Part shown: positions 45,284 to 54,784 of the stretch, one piece after another | Layout of the letters: each line of letters opens with the position of its first letter | How positions within the stretch are numbered: position 1 is the stretch's first letter | Origin: Lysobacter sp. S4-A87 | GTDB taxonomy: Bacteria > Pseudomonadota > Gammaproteobacteria > Xanthomonadales > Xanthomonadaceae | Direction of reading: 5' to 3' | Length of the DNA: 64,000 nt | Assembly (NCBI RefSeq): GCF_022637455.1 | Contig: NZ_CP093341.1 | Span: 248,001-312,000 of the forward strand | Program-made: the position numbers and the translations under genes | Notes under the pieces: generated by a model | Told to the model about the DNA's origin: nothing | Database searches by the model: none | What the model saw: the letters and a program-made list of their open reading frames with translations, nothing else

Positions 45284-46642
45284 TCAGCGGACGCCGGCAC
45301 CGGCCAGTGCGTCGGGCGACCACTGGTTGACCGGGAGCGGGTTGGTGTAGCGGATGCCGTCGTACGGACCCATCAGGAAGCTGATGTTGTAGACGCCCGA
45401 GGTCAGGTCGTAGAACACCTGGGTTTCGGCGTTGGGCGTCTTGGTGTCGTAACTGGGCGACATGTGCGCGAACGAAGCGCGGTACAAACGGCCATTGGCG
45501 TCGTACTGGTCGGCGGCCAGCGCGGTCCAGCTGTCCTCATCGAGGTAGAAGGTGCGCTTGGCGTAGATGTGGCGCTTGCCCTGCTTCAGCGTTGCTTCCA
45601 CTACCCACACGCGATGCAGTTCCCAACGCACCAGGTCGGGATTGACGAACTGCGGCGTGGTCACCTCGGCAGCCTTCTTGTGGTAAGTCAGCCGGTAGTT
45701 GTTGTACGGAACCAGCATTTCCTTCTTGCCGACCAGCTTGAAATCGTAGCGGTCCATCGAACCGTTGAAGATCCAGGCATCGTCGTAGGTCGCCGAGCCG
45801 GCGGTGCCGGGGTTGGGGGTGTCATAGGAGATGTCCGGTGCGAGCTTCACGCGGCGCTGGCCGGGCAGGTACAGCCAGGCGCGGCGCGGACGCTTGAACG
45901 GATTGACCACGTCGACCGCCATCAGCGCTTCGCCAGCGCGGCGCGCCGGTGCGTTGTAGAAGATCTTGGTGCGGAAGTAGACATCGGTCTCTTCCGCCGG
46001 CTTCGCCGCCGCCGGGTCGTAGTAGGGATACTCGACGAACAGCCTGCCGCTGGTGGCCAGCGCCGGCGTGCCGGAAGCGTCGACGTTCCAGTTGTCGTAC
46101 TTGAAGTTGCTGGCCACGCCGACGTAGCGCAGCAGGTGGTTCCACATCGCCTCGTAGCCGCTCTTGGGAATCGGGAACGGATAGCCGCCGATGGCGCCGG
46201 AGATGCCCAGTCCACCGTCCTTGGTGCTGGCGCGGGTGGCGTTCGCGGCGGTGTTGTCGAGCACGCGATCGGGCAGCGCCACGGTGCGGTGGGTCGGGTA
46301 CACGTCGATGCGGTAGTTCGGGTACTTCTTCAGCAACGCGCGCGCACCGACGGTCAGCTGGCCTTCGTACTGCGCCATGTTCTTGGCGGTGATGGTCAGG
46401 CGCGGCTTTTCAGCGGCGAATGGATCGGTACGGATCGAAGTGCCGGCCTTGAAGCTGGCCGGTGCCGTGGTCAGTCCACCGGTGTAGGCCGGAATGGTGC
46501 CATCGGCATTGGCGCCAGTCTCGGCGCCGACGCGGGTCAGGCGCGTGCCGAGCTGCTTGGCCTCGTCCGCGGTCACAGCCGCCTGGGCGTTGCCGAGTAC
46601 GGCCAGCAGTGCGCCGGCCAGGAGGGTTTGGGCGAATTTCAT
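45284..46642 (-). CDS. DUF1329 family periplasmic protein
   Basis: 452 residues, family-typical length. Signal peptide KFAQTLLAGALLAVLGNAQA. The remainder matches DUF1329 (LGTRLTRVGAETGANADGTI; RRAWLYLPGQRRVKLAPDIS; DAWIFNGSMDRYDFKLVGKK; YHKKAAEVTTPQFVNPDLVR). The family has a LolB/outer-membrane-lipoprotein-sorting-like fold and nearly always travels with DUF1302. A role in ferrying a hydrophobic molecule through the periplasm is inferred from fold and partners. It lies 31 bp after the DUF1302 gene and 85 bp before the YCF48-like gene. Confidence 0.9.
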   Translation of the reverse strand: MKFAQTLLAGALLAVLGNAQAAVTADEAKQLGTRLTRVGAETGANADGTIPAYTGGLTTAPASFKAGTSIRTDPFAAEKPRLTITAKNMAQYEGQLTVGARALLKKYPNYRIDVYPTHRTVALPDRVLDNTAANATRASTKDGGLGISGAIGGYPFPIPKSGYEAMWNHLLRYVGVASNFKYDNWNVDASGTPALATSGRLFVEYPYYDPAAAKPAEETDVYFRTKIFYNAPARRAGEALMAVDVVNPFKRPRRAWLYLPGQRRVKLAPDISYDTPNPGTAGSATYDDAWIFNGSMDRYDFKLVGKKEMLVPYNNYRLTYHKKAAEVTTPQFVNPDLVRWELHRVWVVEATLKQGKRHIYAKRTFYLDEDSWTALAADQYDANGRLYRASFAHMSPSYDTKTPNAETQVFYDLTSGVYNISFLMGPYDGIRYTNPLPVNQWSPDALAGAGVR

Positions 46643-46673
46643 GGTGTGTTCCTCTGCAAATGTCTGGAGTGCT

Positions 46674-48539
46674 TCAGAGCGTGGTCTTGAAGGTGAAGAC
46701 CACGAAGCCGCGATCCGTCAGCAGCGAGTTGGCGCCACCGTATGAGGTGATGGCGTTGGCGGAGTTGGTGGTGGCGCCACCGAGGAAGTCGACGTACTTC
46801 AGGTCGAAGCGGTACTTGGAATGAAGATCGACGGCCACGCCGACGGAATAGCTGCCGGCTCCTTCGTTGCCACCCAGCAGCACGGCGGAGTTGCCGCTGA
46901 TGCCCTGCGAGTAGCTGATCGGCACCGACAGGTCGGCACCCGGGAAGACCTGGTACTTGGTCGGCGTGAAGTTGACCGCCAGGCCGTAGAAGTCCTTGGT
47001 CACCTTGTCTTCCGGCGTGACCGGCGTGCCGCCGGGACCGATGACGGTGTAGTTGCTGCGACCCTTGAAGACGGCAGCGCCTTCCTTGACGTCGCTCCAA
47101 TGGTTCCAGGTCAGTTCGACGATCAGGTTCGCCGCATCCCAGATCGGCGTGTCGGCGAAGCTGGCGAAGCCGTTGAGCACGCCGTGCCAGGTGGAACCGC
47201 GCGCGCCGCCGGTTTCGCCTTCGGTGGGCGCGGCGAACAGGCTGCCCGGCGGCAGCGAGGCTGCCAGCGGTGCCAGCGATGCCGGCAGCACGCTGACGGT
47301 GTCGCTGAGCAACGGCATGTTCTCGCGGTAGTTCAGGTCGGCACCGACGCTGACGCCCCACAGGTTCTTCGACAGGCTCAGGCCGTAGATCTTGATGTCG
47401 TCGGCGTAGGCGGCGGCATAGCGGCCGATGGTGCCGCCGAGCACTTCCGGTACGGTTGCCGCCGACGGATTGATGTAGCAGGTGGTCGCGTTCAACGGCA
47501 CCAGGCCCAGTGCGCGGCACAGCGCCGCCGGCGTGCCCGGACGTACCGCCGGGGTGGCGTTGCCCTGCGGCAGGACGTCGGCCGTTTCGCGGTAGTAGGC
47601 GCCGAGCGTGCCGTCGAGCCACTGCGGGCTCCAGCGCGCGGACAAACCGAAGTCGCCATGCTTGTCCGGCTCGCTGTCCTCGCCACGCACCAGGCGGTTA
47701 ACGCCCAGCGGATTGGCGGCGGACACCGGTGCGGCACTGAAGATGAAGGACTCGCCGCCGCGCAGCAGGTGGTCGTTGAAGCCGAGGAAGGCGCCGGATT
47801 CGGGGATGCGCGCCTGCTCCCAGTCGAAGAAGTACTGACCGGCGAGGGACAGCTCGGGAGTGACCTGGATCTGCGCCGAGATCGCTTCGCGCGGCAGGAA
47901 CAGCTCCTTGGCTTCGGTGCCCGGGACCGAGAACAGCTTGCCCAGGTCCAGTGCCGACTGGCCGTAGCTCAGGCTGTGCACCGGGCTGAGCATCGCCTCG
48001 CCCCAGAACACCGTGTGGCGGCCGAGCTTGACGTTGACCGGCATCGAGCCCAGGTCGAACTTGCCGAACACGAACGCGTCGAGGACTTCGCCCGACGGGC
48101 CGTGGAAGTAGCGGTCGGTTTCGTCGCTCAGGCCGATGGCGGCACGGCCGTCGCGCATGTGGTTGGACGAGGCGAGGTTGGTGTTGTCGATGTTCTCGTA
48201 GGCCAGGTCGTACCAGCCGGCGGCGCTGACGCGGAAGCCGAGGCGGTCCTGGTAGACGAAGTCCAGCTCGCTCAGCAGGTCGAAGCGCTCCGACACCATG
48301 CCGGTGTCGAAATTGCGGTCGCCGTCGTCGTAGTTGGGGCTGTTGAGGATCTTGGCATCCTGGTTCTCGACACGATTGGCCAGGTTGACGCGAATGGTGT
48401 TGTCCCAGCGCAGGACGATGTCCGGATTGCCGGTGTTGATCTCTACTGCGCCGGCGCTGCCGGCAGCCGCCAGCGTGGCCATGATCATGGCGCTGAGCAG
48501 GCGCCTGGGCGCCTTCGATACTGCCTTCGTTGCGTTCAT
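46674..48539 (-). CDS. DUF1302 family outer-membrane barrel protein
   Basis: About 621 residues. Signal peptide (RRLLSAMIMATLAAAGSAGA) followed by the DUF1302 start EINTGNPDIVLRWDNTIRVN and alternating hydrophobic strands typical of an outer-membrane beta-barrel (FDLLSELDFVYQDRLGFRVS; VDLHSKYRFDLKYVDF). It ends FVVFTFKTTL. DUF1302 proteins are thought to be outer-membrane channels for hydrophobic or organic-acid substrates. First gene of a five-gene operon ending with the acyl-CoA ligase. A GTG three codons upstream (48548) is an alternative start. A perfect CTTGTCAT palindrome lies 138 bp upstream. Confidence 0.9.
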   Translation of the reverse strand: MNATKAVSKAPRRLLSAMIMATLAAAGSAGAVEINTGNPDIVLRWDNTIRVNLANRVENQDAKILNSPNYDDGDRNFDTGMVSERFDLLSELDFVYQDRLGFRVSAAGWYDLAYENIDNTNLASSNHMRDGRAAIGLSDETDRYFHGPSGEVLDAFVFGKFDLGSMPVNVKLGRHTVFWGEAMLSPVHSLSYGQSALDLGKLFSVPGTEAKELFLPREAISAQIQVTPELSLAGQYFFDWEQARIPESGAFLGFNDHLLRGGESFIFSAAPVSAANPLGVNRLVRGEDSEPDKHGDFGLSARWSPQWLDGTLGAYYRETADVLPQGNATPAVRPGTPAALCRALGLVPLNATTCYINPSAATVPEVLGGTIGRYAAAYADDIKIYGLSLSKNLWGVSVGADLNYRENMPLLSDTVSVLPASLAPLAASLPPGSLFAAPTEGETGGARGSTWHGVLNGFASFADTPIWDAANLIVELTWNHWSDVKEGAAVFKGRSNYTVIGPGGTPVTPEDKVTKDFYGLAVNFTPTKYQVFPGADLSVPISYSQGISGNSAVLLGGNEGAGSYSVGVAVDLHSKYRFDLKYVDFLGGATTNSANAITSYGGANSLLTDRGFVVFTFKTTL

Positions 48540-48676
48540 TGACTTCACTGCACCCCGCCCCCGTGGTTGTGTTCGAAAGTCCTTCGGGCCGTCCGTTCTT
48601 TCGCGGCGGCAACCGAATGGAGCGATCGACTATAGGGAGGCAGTGGGGTGCAAATTTTTACAAACGGCGTCAGCGA

Positions 48677-48695
48677 CTTGTCATTTCATGACAAG
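48677..48695. promoter_or_regulatory. Perfect palindromic operator upstream of the DUF1302 operon
   Basis: CTTGTCATTTCATGACAAG is an 8-bp perfect inverted repeat with a 3-nt centre, within the 329-bp gap (48549-48877) between the DUF1302 gene and the PEP mutase-like gene. It resembles 34196-34214 next to the AraC-type regulator gene and is therefore its most likely second binding site. No other gene or element was found in the gap; an AT-rich stretch (about 48650-48665, ATTTTTACAAA) next to it could hold the promoter. Confidence 0.65.
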
Positions 48696-48877
48696 GCCGC
48701 CGGAGCGTTTTCATGAACAGCGACCGCGCGCAGCCGCGCATGCTGGCGCTCGCGCGAAGTGCAATTCCGGCTTGAATCCGGGGAGATATTCGACACTGAC
48801 GGTCCGGGGCGGGGCCCCGGAAACACCCGGTTCAGTTGCGGAAATTGAACATCCGCGCGCGCCCGGCGCGGTGCCGG

Positions 48878-49687
48878 TCAGCGATCGGCAAACAGGCCGT
48901 TGATGGCCCCGTAACCCATCGCCTCGGGCGATGCCGGGCTGCGACCGCTGCGCAGGAACTCCTGCGCGCCCGCACGCGTATGCGCGAACGCCTCTTCGGA
49001 GAGGTTGGACCCGGCACTGAGCCGACGCACGCCCAGCGACTCCAGCCCGGCCGTGTCGGGCAGGTTGGGGCGCAGCATCACGTTCAACGGCACGCCGGCC
49101 CCGGTGGCGATCTCACCGATCTCGTCGGCTTGCGTCAGGCCCGGCACGAACAGGCCATCGGCACCAGCTGCCCGGTACTGCGCGGCGCGGGCCAGGGTGG
49201 GCGCGACGCGCTGGCCGGCGGGTGCCAGTCCCCGCAGGTAGACATCGGTGCGTGCGTTGACGTAGACATCCAGCCCGCGCTGAGCGCATTCGCGCTTGAT
49301 CCGCTCGATCTTGGCGCAGAGCAGCTCCGGGGCGCCGGCGCCGTCCTCGAGGTTGATGCCGACCACGCCGATGCTCGCCAATTGCACGACATTGGCCGCC
49401 ACGACCGCCGGATCATCGGAGTAACCACCCTCGACATCGACGCTGAGCGGAATCGCGATTACGCGCGCGATCGCGGTTGCAGTCGCGACCAGCTGCGCAA
49501 TCGGCAACTGGTCGCCGTCGGCATACCCGTTTGCCCAGGCAACGCCGGCACTGGTGGTGGCGATCGCCTTGGCCCCGAGGCTCTCGATCAGCCGCGCACT
49601 GCCGGCATCCCAGGCATTGGGCAACAACAGCAGTCCGCCTGCATGAAGTTGACGGAACTGCGTTACGTACCGGGCGTTGCTCGACAT
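48878..49687 (-). CDS. Isocitrate lyase / PEP mutase family protein
   Basis: 269 residues with a TIM-barrel. It begins FRQLHAGGLLLLPNAWDAGS as the PEP mutase-like subgroup does and carries SVDVEGGYSDDP and GINLEDGAG, which place metal-binding acidic residues. Members cleave or rearrange small C-C or C-P bonds (oxaloacetate, 2-methylisocitrate, PEP); this clade is mostly uncharacterised and a phosphonate function is not supported by context. The frame extends 39 codons further upstream; Met at 49687 with GAGG 5 nt before it is the family start. It precedes no obvious partner; the M28 lipoprotein gene is upstream on the same strand. Confidence 0.85.
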   Translation of the reverse strand: MSSNARYVTQFRQLHAGGLLLLPNAWDAGSARLIESLGAKAIATTSAGVAWANGYADGDQLPIAQLVATATAIARVIAIPLSVDVEGGYSDDPAVVAANVVQLASIGVVGINLEDGAGAPELLCAKIERIKRECAQRGLDVYVNARTDVYLRGLAPAGQRVAPTLARAAQYRAAGADGLFVPGLTQADEIGEIATGAGVPLNVMLRPNLPDTAGLESLGVRRLSAGSNLSEEAFAHTRAGAQEFLRSGRSPASPEAMGYGAINGLFADR

Positions 49688-49749
49688 GGAGGCCTCACGA
49701 TGGGATGGGGGCGAAAGCGTTGGATCAGCGTGGCATGGACGGCTGGCGA

Positions 49750-50697
49750 TTACTGGCCGTTTGCGGACATCCCGGTCGCTGCAGCCGGTGCTGCAGCATC
49801 CCAACCGCGCAACGCCTTCTCGACGGCATCCACGCCGCGCACGGCCGCGCTCGCATCGACCTGGTCGATCGTGTCCTTGTCGCTGTGGATGACCGCCATG
49901 ACTTTCGCCGGCGCGGCGGGCTTCTTGCCGGCGTAGGCCTCCAGTACCAGCTTGATCTCATCGGCACCGACCAGCGAGTACGACACCGCCGGCCAGCCGG
50001 CGCGGATGAAGGGCAGGTGGTCGGTGGGCGGGTACTGCTCGCCAGGCGAGAAGCCGATGCCCACCGCACCGGTCGCGGTCCTGCTGTTGTCGACCAGTGC
50101 CTGCTGGCCCTGCGCAGGCGCCATCATCCACAGCGTGTCGCCCCAGCCGAACACATCGAAGTTCACGTACAGCGCAGGCTTGGTCTTGCCCGCTGCGACA
50201 TAGGCCTTGGAACCGAGCAGCCCGGCTTCTTCCAGATCCCAGAATGCGATCGCGACGCGGTGATGCTGCAACGGCTGCGCGCGCAGGCGCTGCGCGAGCG
50301 CGAGCACGGTCGCGCTGCCGGAAGCGTTGTCGGTGGCGCCCTTGCCAAGCTCGACGCGGTCGGAGTGGGCGCCGATCAGCAGCAGCGGTGCACCGTCCGG
50401 GCCGCCGAGATCGGCGATCAGGTTCTCGCCCTGGCGCTTGCCGTCGACGAACGCTTCCTTGCGCCAGGTGATGCCCATCGCGTCCATCCGCTGCGTGATC
50501 GCGGCGCGACGCTGTGCATTGGCACCGGCGTCGGAGATCGCGCGCACATCGCCAAGCCACTGCGTAGCCGGCGTGCTTGCAGAGGGCGCGCCTGCAGCGG
50601 GCGCGACTACTGCGGCGGCGGTGGGGCGCGTTGCTTGCGTGGTCGGAGCGCACGCGGCAACCAGGAGCACGGCAAGAGCGGGGGCGAGCTGACGCAT
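49750..50697 (-). CDS. M28-family zinc peptidase, lipoprotein
   Basis: 315 residues. Lipoprotein signal with lipobox (LLVAAC, Cys16). Co-catalytic zinc ligands of M28 are visible: His/Asp in LIGAHSDRVELGKGATDNAS, the Glu-Glu pair in FWDLEEAGLLGS, Asp in NFDVFGW, and His in AVIHSDKDTIDQ. M28 enzymes are aminopeptidases that trim peptides; this one would act anchored in the periplasm or outer membrane. The longest frame begins 19 codons upstream; Met at 50697 opens the lipoprotein signal and is preferred. It is divergent from the response regulator gene. Confidence 0.88.
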   Translation of the reverse strand: MRQLAPALAVLLVAACAPTTQATRPTAAAVVAPAAGAPSASTPATQWLGDVRAISDAGANAQRRAAITQRMDAMGITWRKEAFVDGKRQGENLIADLGGPDGAPLLLIGAHSDRVELGKGATDNASGSATVLALAQRLRAQPLQHHRVAIAFWDLEEAGLLGSKAYVAAGKTKPALYVNFDVFGWGDTLWMMAPAQGQQALVDNSRTATGAVGIGFSPGEQYPPTDHLPFIRAGWPAVSYSLVGADEIKLVLEAYAGKKPAAPAKVMAVIHSDKDTIDQVDASAAVRGVDAVEKALRGWDAAAPAAATGMSANGQ

Positions 50698-50837
50698 GTG
50701 GTCGGAACCTTGTCGGGAAAGTCCGCAGTGTGCCCAAGCTTGCGCCCAGTGCAATGGGCCATTGGGCCTGCCGTGTTGCGCCCCCGGGAGGTGGCGCGTA
50801 GCCTCGGGATCCGGCGAGAAACTGCCCGGGGAAAAGG

Positions 50838-51485
50838 ATGAGCATCCGAGTTTTCATCGTAGACGACCATGCGCTGGTCAGGACGGGCATGCGCATGATC
50901 TTGTCGGCTGAGACCGACATCGAAGTGGTGGGGGACGTGGAGAACGGCGAGCTGGCATTGCCGATGATCCGCAAGCTGCAACCCGACGTCGTGCTGTGCG
51001 ACCTGCACCTGCCCGGACTGAGCGGACTGGAAGTCACCGAGCGCGTGGTGCGTGGCGATCACGGCACGCGGGTGATCATCGTCTCCGTGCTCGAAGACGG
51101 GCCCATGCCCAAGCGCCTGCTCGAGGCCGGTGCGTCGGGATACGTCGGCAAGGGCGGCGATGCAAGCGAGCTGGTGCGGGCGGTACGCGATGTTTTCCGT
51201 GGCAAGCGTTATCTGGCCAGCAGCATTGCCCAGAACCTGGCGCTGTCCGGCATCGCCGGCGACTCCTCGCCGTTTGACGAGCTGTCACCGCGCGAGCTGG
51301 AAGTGGCACTGCTGCTGGTCCAGGGATTGCGCCAGGACGATATCGCCAAGCGCCTGAGCCTGAGTGCCAAGACCGTCAACACGCACAAGGCGCGGCTGTT
51401 CGAGAAGCTCGACATCCACGACAACATCGCGCTGGCGCGCATGGCCAGTCGTTACGGCCTGGTGGATCCGGTCAACGCGCTCTAA
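50838..51485 (+). CDS. NarL/FixJ-family response regulator (UvrY/GacA-like)
   Basis: 215 residues. Receiver domain (1-120) with VDDHALVRTG, phospho-acceptor Asp55 (LCDLHLPG), and GASGYVGKGGD holding the conserved Lys. C-terminal LuxR-type helix-turn-helix (about 150-205: LSPRELEVALLLVQGLRQDD, SAKTVNTHKARLFEKL). The layout and the SPRELEV start of the DNA-binding domain resemble UvrY/GacA, which control small regulatory RNAs of the Csr/Rsm system, but other NarL-type regulators look alike. No sensor kinase gene adjoins it. A purine-rich GGGGAAAAGG precedes the start. Confidence 0.88.
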   Translation: MSIRVFIVDDHALVRTGMRMILSAETDIEVVGDVENGELALPMIRKLQPDVVLCDLHLPGLSGLEVTERVVRGDHGTRVIIVSVLEDGPMPKRLLEAGASGYVGKGGDASELVRAVRDVFRGKRYLASSIAQNLALSGIAGDSSPFDELSPRELEVALLLVQGLRQDDIAKRLSLSAKTVNTHKARLFEKLDIHDNIALARMASRYGLVDPVNAL

Positions 51486-51548
51486 CGCACTCTAACGCGC
51501 CTAGCGTGTCGCGCCTGTCTGTCAGGCGCTGATTCGTACTCCGGAAAC

Positions 51549-51578
51549 AGAACTGGCCGCCAAATGGCGGCCAGTTCT
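51549..51578. terminator. Hairpin between the convergent response regulator and rne
   Basis: A perfect 13-bp stem (51549-51561 AGAACTGGCCGCC with 51566-51578) and a 4-nt loop AAAT, between the ends of the two genes. There is no long T-run on either side; TTC follows on the plus strand and TGTTTCC on the minus strand. It is a probable bidirectional terminator. Confidence 0.7.
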
Positions 51579-51610
51579 GCTGGTGCGGAACGCGAAAAGG
51601 CGAACGCCGG

Positions 51611-54600
51611 TCAGGCGTGGCCTTCCTCGTGCTTGGGCTCACTGCCGCGCTTGTCGAGCTCGTGCGCGGCCAGCTCGGGTTGCTCGTCGGCAGGCGACTC
51701 GACGGCTGCCGGTTCCGCGGTGGCATCGGCGCCAGCGACGGCGGCATCGGCCGCTGCTGCGACCGGCTCGACCTCGACCGGTGCGATGCCTTCCTGCGGC
51801 AGCGCATCGAACAGGCCCGCGGTACGCGGAATGTCCGTCGCCGGCGCGACCGGTGCGACCGGGCGCGAGTCGGTGATCTGCACTTCGTCGATGCGCGACG
51901 ACTTCAACGGCTCGTCCTGCGCGTCATCCTGCACAGACGGCGCCTCCGGCTGGATCTCCGCGACGGGGGCTTCGACTGCCGCCGGCACTTCGACCACGAC
52001 CGGTTCCGGCACGGATTCGACCACCGGTTCGACGATCGTGTCTGCGACCACGACTGGCGCCTGGACAACCGCAGCCGGCGTGACCGGGGCAGCGGCAGCG
52101 TCGTCGAACTGCGGTGCAGCCGTCTCGATCGTCGCCACCGGTGCCTCAGGCTCGACGGCCGGGGCAGGGGTGGCAACGGCTTCGGCCTTCACTGCCTCGA
52201 CAACCACCGGGGCAACGGCTGCCACTGCAGCCACTGCGACTGCAGCCGGAGCGACCGCAACAGGCTTGGCCGCTTGCATGCCCGAATCGGTTTCGTCATC
52301 GAAGTCGAATTCGGGCTGCGAACGGTTCGCCGCGACGGCCGGCGCCGGAGCGTGCTCGCTTCCAGTGTCGTCTTCGTCATCGAGCAGATGGTCATCCTGC
52401 ATGCCGGCATCTTCGCCACCGCCTGCGCCTTCAGCACCACCGCCACGACGACGACGGCGACCACCACGACGACCGCGGCGGCGGCGACCACTGCCTTCAC
52501 CGGCGGCTTCGCCAGCGGCTGCCGGGTTTTCGCCAGCGTTGGTTGCGGTGACAGCGCCCTCGACCTTGGCGGCTTCGACGGCTTCACCGGCAACTACGGC
52601 GGCGACGGTCGCCGGCGCGGCGGCTGCAACGATCGCGGCCTCCGTCACCGGTGCTGCTTCCGGCTTGGCTGCGGCGGGCCTGGGCTCGCGCGGCGGACGC
52701 GGTGCGGCTTCGCCCGGCGCCTGCTGCTGGGCCTGCGCCTGCTGGCGCTCTTCGGCCTGCGGCTTGGGCGGCCTGGGCTGTTGCGGCTGCTTGGGCTGCT
52801 GCGGCTGTTGCTGCTTGGCCTGCTGCGGTTGCTTGGGCTGGCTGCCCTGGGCCTGCTGCTTGTCGCGGCGCTGCTCGTCACGACGCGGCTCGTCACGACG
52901 TGCCTCGTCACGACGCGGCTGCTCGTCACGGCGGCCGTCGCGGCCACCCTGCTTGCCGCCGCGGCCGTCACGGCGCTGCGCGTTGCGGTCATTGCGATCG
53001 TTGCGACCGCGGCCATCCTGCGGACGCGCGGCCGGGGCCGGCTGCGCGGCAACGGGCTGGCTGCCACGGAAGAAGCGCAGGATGCGCTCGACCACTCCGA
53101 TCGAATGGGTCGGCGTGGCCACCACGGGTGCCGGTGCCGGCATCTGGTCGACCGGCTGCTCACGCGGCTCGCGCAGCGGGGCAGGCTGGGCCGGCTTGAC
53201 GTTGGTCACCGCCGGGGTCGGCGGGATGTTCAGGTGGGCCTTGGTCAGCGCATGCGTCGGCAGCTTGCGCGGCGTGCCGCGCTGGTAGCTCGGCTTGCTC
53301 GATTCCTCGCCCAGCTCGTTCTCGCGAATGCGCGTGACTTCGTAGTGCGGGGTGTGCAGCTGCTCGTCGGCGACGATCAGGATCGGCGCGTCGTGGCGCT
53401 TTTCGATCTCGCTCAGGGCGCGGCGCTTCTCGTTGAGCAGGTAGTTGGCGATCTCGGTCGGAGCCTGCACCAGCACCTGGCCGGTGTTCTCCTTCATCGC
53501 GTGCTCTTCGGCCAGGCGCAGGATCGACAGCGACAGCGACTCGACGCTGCGCATGCGGCCGTGGCCTTCGCAACGCGGGCAAACGATCTGGCTGGACTCG
53601 CCCAGCGACGGGCGCAGGCGCTGGCGGCTCAGTTCGAGCAGGCCGAAGCGCGAGATGCGGCCGATCTGCACGCGCGCACGGTCCTGCTTGAGCGCGTGGG
53701 CGAGGCGGTTCTCGACTTCGCGCTGGTGCTTGTTCGACGCCATGTCGATGAAGTCGATCACCACCAGGCCGCCGAGGTCGCGCAGGCGCATCTGGCGGGC
53801 GACTTCCTCAGCCGCTTCCAGGTTGGTGTTGAACGCGGTTTCCTCGATGTCGCCGCCCTTGGTGGCGCGCGCCGAGTTGACGTCGACCGCGGTCAGCGCT
53901 TCGGTCTGGTCGATCACCAGCGCGCCGCCCGAGGGCAGGCGCACTTCGCGCTCGTAGGCGTTCTCGATCTGCGATTCGATCTGGAAGCGGTTGAACAGCG
54001 GGGTGTCGTCGGTGTAGTGCTTGAGCTTGCGCAGGTTGTGCGGCATCACCTGCTCGACGAAGTCGCGCGCCTCGGCGTACATCTCCGGGGTGTCGACCAG
54101 GATCTCGCCGATGTCCGGGCGCATGTAGTCGCGCAGGGCGCGGATGATCAGGCGCGATTCCTGGTACAGCAGGAACGGGGCCGGCTTGGTCAGCGCAGCC
54201 TCGGCAATGGCCTTCCAGACCTGCAGCAGGTAGTCCAGGTCCCACTGCAGCTCTTCGGCATCGCGGCCGACGCCGGCGGTGCGGATGATGACGCCCATGT
54301 CGTCGGGGATGTCCAGGCTGTCCATCGCCTGCTTGAGCGCGGCGCGGTCGTCACCCTCGATCCGGCGCGAGACGCCGCCTGCGGTGGGCGAGTTGGGCAT
54401 CAGCACCATGTAGCGGCCGGCCAGCGAGATGAACGTGGTCAGGGCAGCGCCCTTGTTGCCACGCTCTTCCTTGTCGACCTGGACTACGACTTCCTGGCCT
54501 TCGCGCAGCAGTTCACGCAGGCCGGCCTTGTTGTGGTCGACGCCAGCCTGGAAGTAATCGCGGGAAATCTCCTTCAGCGGCAGGAAGCCGTGACGCTCGC

Positions 54601-54784
54601 CGCCGTATTCGACGAAGGCCGCTTCGAGGGAGGGTTCGAGCCGGGTGATGCGGCCCTTGTAGATGTTGGACTTCTTCTGTTCTTTCGCCGGTTGCTCGAT
54701 GTCGATGTCGTACAGCGTCTGTCCATCGACGGTGGCGACGCGCAGTTCTTCTGCCTGCGTCGCATTGATCAGCATTCGCTTCAT
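51611..54784 (-). CDS. rne: Ribonuclease E
   Basis: 1,057 residues. It begins [17 protein letters not shown] as RNase E does, with GAGGAA 8 nt upstream; the longer frame to 55027 runs through the untranslated leader. Order: S1 domain (about 35-125), RNase H-like and DNase I-like catalytic core with metal-binding Asp at about 302 (AVDVNSA) and 345 (VIDFIDM), zinc-link CPRCEGHG near 403 for dimer formation, small domain to about 510, then a long disordered tail (about 560-1057) with Arg/Asp/Glu repeats, a Pro/Gln/Lys run and a glycine/arginine-rich patch, ending in an acidic Ala/Val/Pro region. The tail normally scaffolds the RNA degradosome and binds RNA. Central enzyme of mRNA decay and rRNA processing. 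Confidence 0.96.
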   Translation of the reverse strand: MKRMLINATQAEELRVATVDGQTLYDIDIEQPAKEQKKSNIYKGRITRLEPSLEAAFVEYGGERHGFLPLKEISRDYFQAGVDHNKAGLRELLREGQEVVVQVDKEERGNKGAALTTFISLAGRYMVLMPNSPTAGGVSRRIEGDDRAALKQAMDSLDIPDDMGVIIRTAGVGRDAEELQWDLDYLLQVWKAIAEAALTKPAPFLLYQESRLIIRALRDYMRPDIGEILVDTPEMYAEARDFVEQVMPHNLRKLKHYTDDTPLFNRFQIESQIENAYEREVRLPSGGALVIDQTEALTAVDVNSARATKGGDIEETAFNTNLEAAEEVARQMRLRDLGGLVVIDFIDMASNKHQREVENRLAHALKQDRARVQIGRISRFGLLELSRQRLRPSLGESSQIVCPRCEGHGRMRSVESLSLSILRLAEEHAMKENTGQVLVQAPTEIANYLLNEKRRALSEIEKRHDAPILIVADEQLHTPHYEVTRIRENELGEESSKPSYQRGTPRKLPTHALTKAHLNIPPTPAVTNVKPAQPAPLREPREQPVDQMPAPAPVVATPTHSIGVVERILRFFRGSQPVAAQPAPAARPQDGRGRNDRNDRNAQRRDGRGGKQGGRDGRRDEQPRRDEARRDEPRRDEQRRDKQQAQGSQPKQPQQAKQQQPQQPKQPQQPRPPKPQAEERQQAQAQQQAPGEAAPRPPREPRPAAAKPEAAPVTEAAIVAAAAPATVAAVVAGEAVEAAKVEGAVTATNAGENPAAAGEAAGEGSGRRRRGRRGGRRRRRGGGAEGAGGGEDAGMQDDHLLDDEDDTGSEHAPAPAVAANRSQPEFDFDDETDSGMQAAKPVAVAPAAVAVAAVAAVAPVVVEAVKAEAVATPAPAVEPEAPVATIETAAPQFDDAAAAPVTPAAVVQAPVVVADTIVEPVVESVPEPVVVEVPAAVEAPVAEIQPEAPSVQDDAQDEPLKSSRIDEVQITDSRPVAPVAPATDIPRTAGLFDALPQEGIAPVEVEPVAAAADAAVAGADATAEPAAVESPADEQPELAAHELDKRGSEPKHEEGHA
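52874..52918 (-). repeat. Tandem 15-bp repeat in the rne tail
   Basis: Three head-to-tail units starting CTCGTCACGACG (52874-52888, 52889-52903, 52904-52918), with a partial fourth at 52922. They encode repeated Arg-Arg-Asp-Glu blocks in the RNA-binding tail of RNase E. The near identity at DNA level implies recent slippage. Confidence 0.85.

Noticed and set aside
48878-49687. Phosphonate biosynthesis gene (PEP mutase)
   Set aside because: The family also contains oxaloacetate and 2-methylisocitrate lyases, and there is no phosphonopyruvate decarboxylase or other phosphonate gene nearby.
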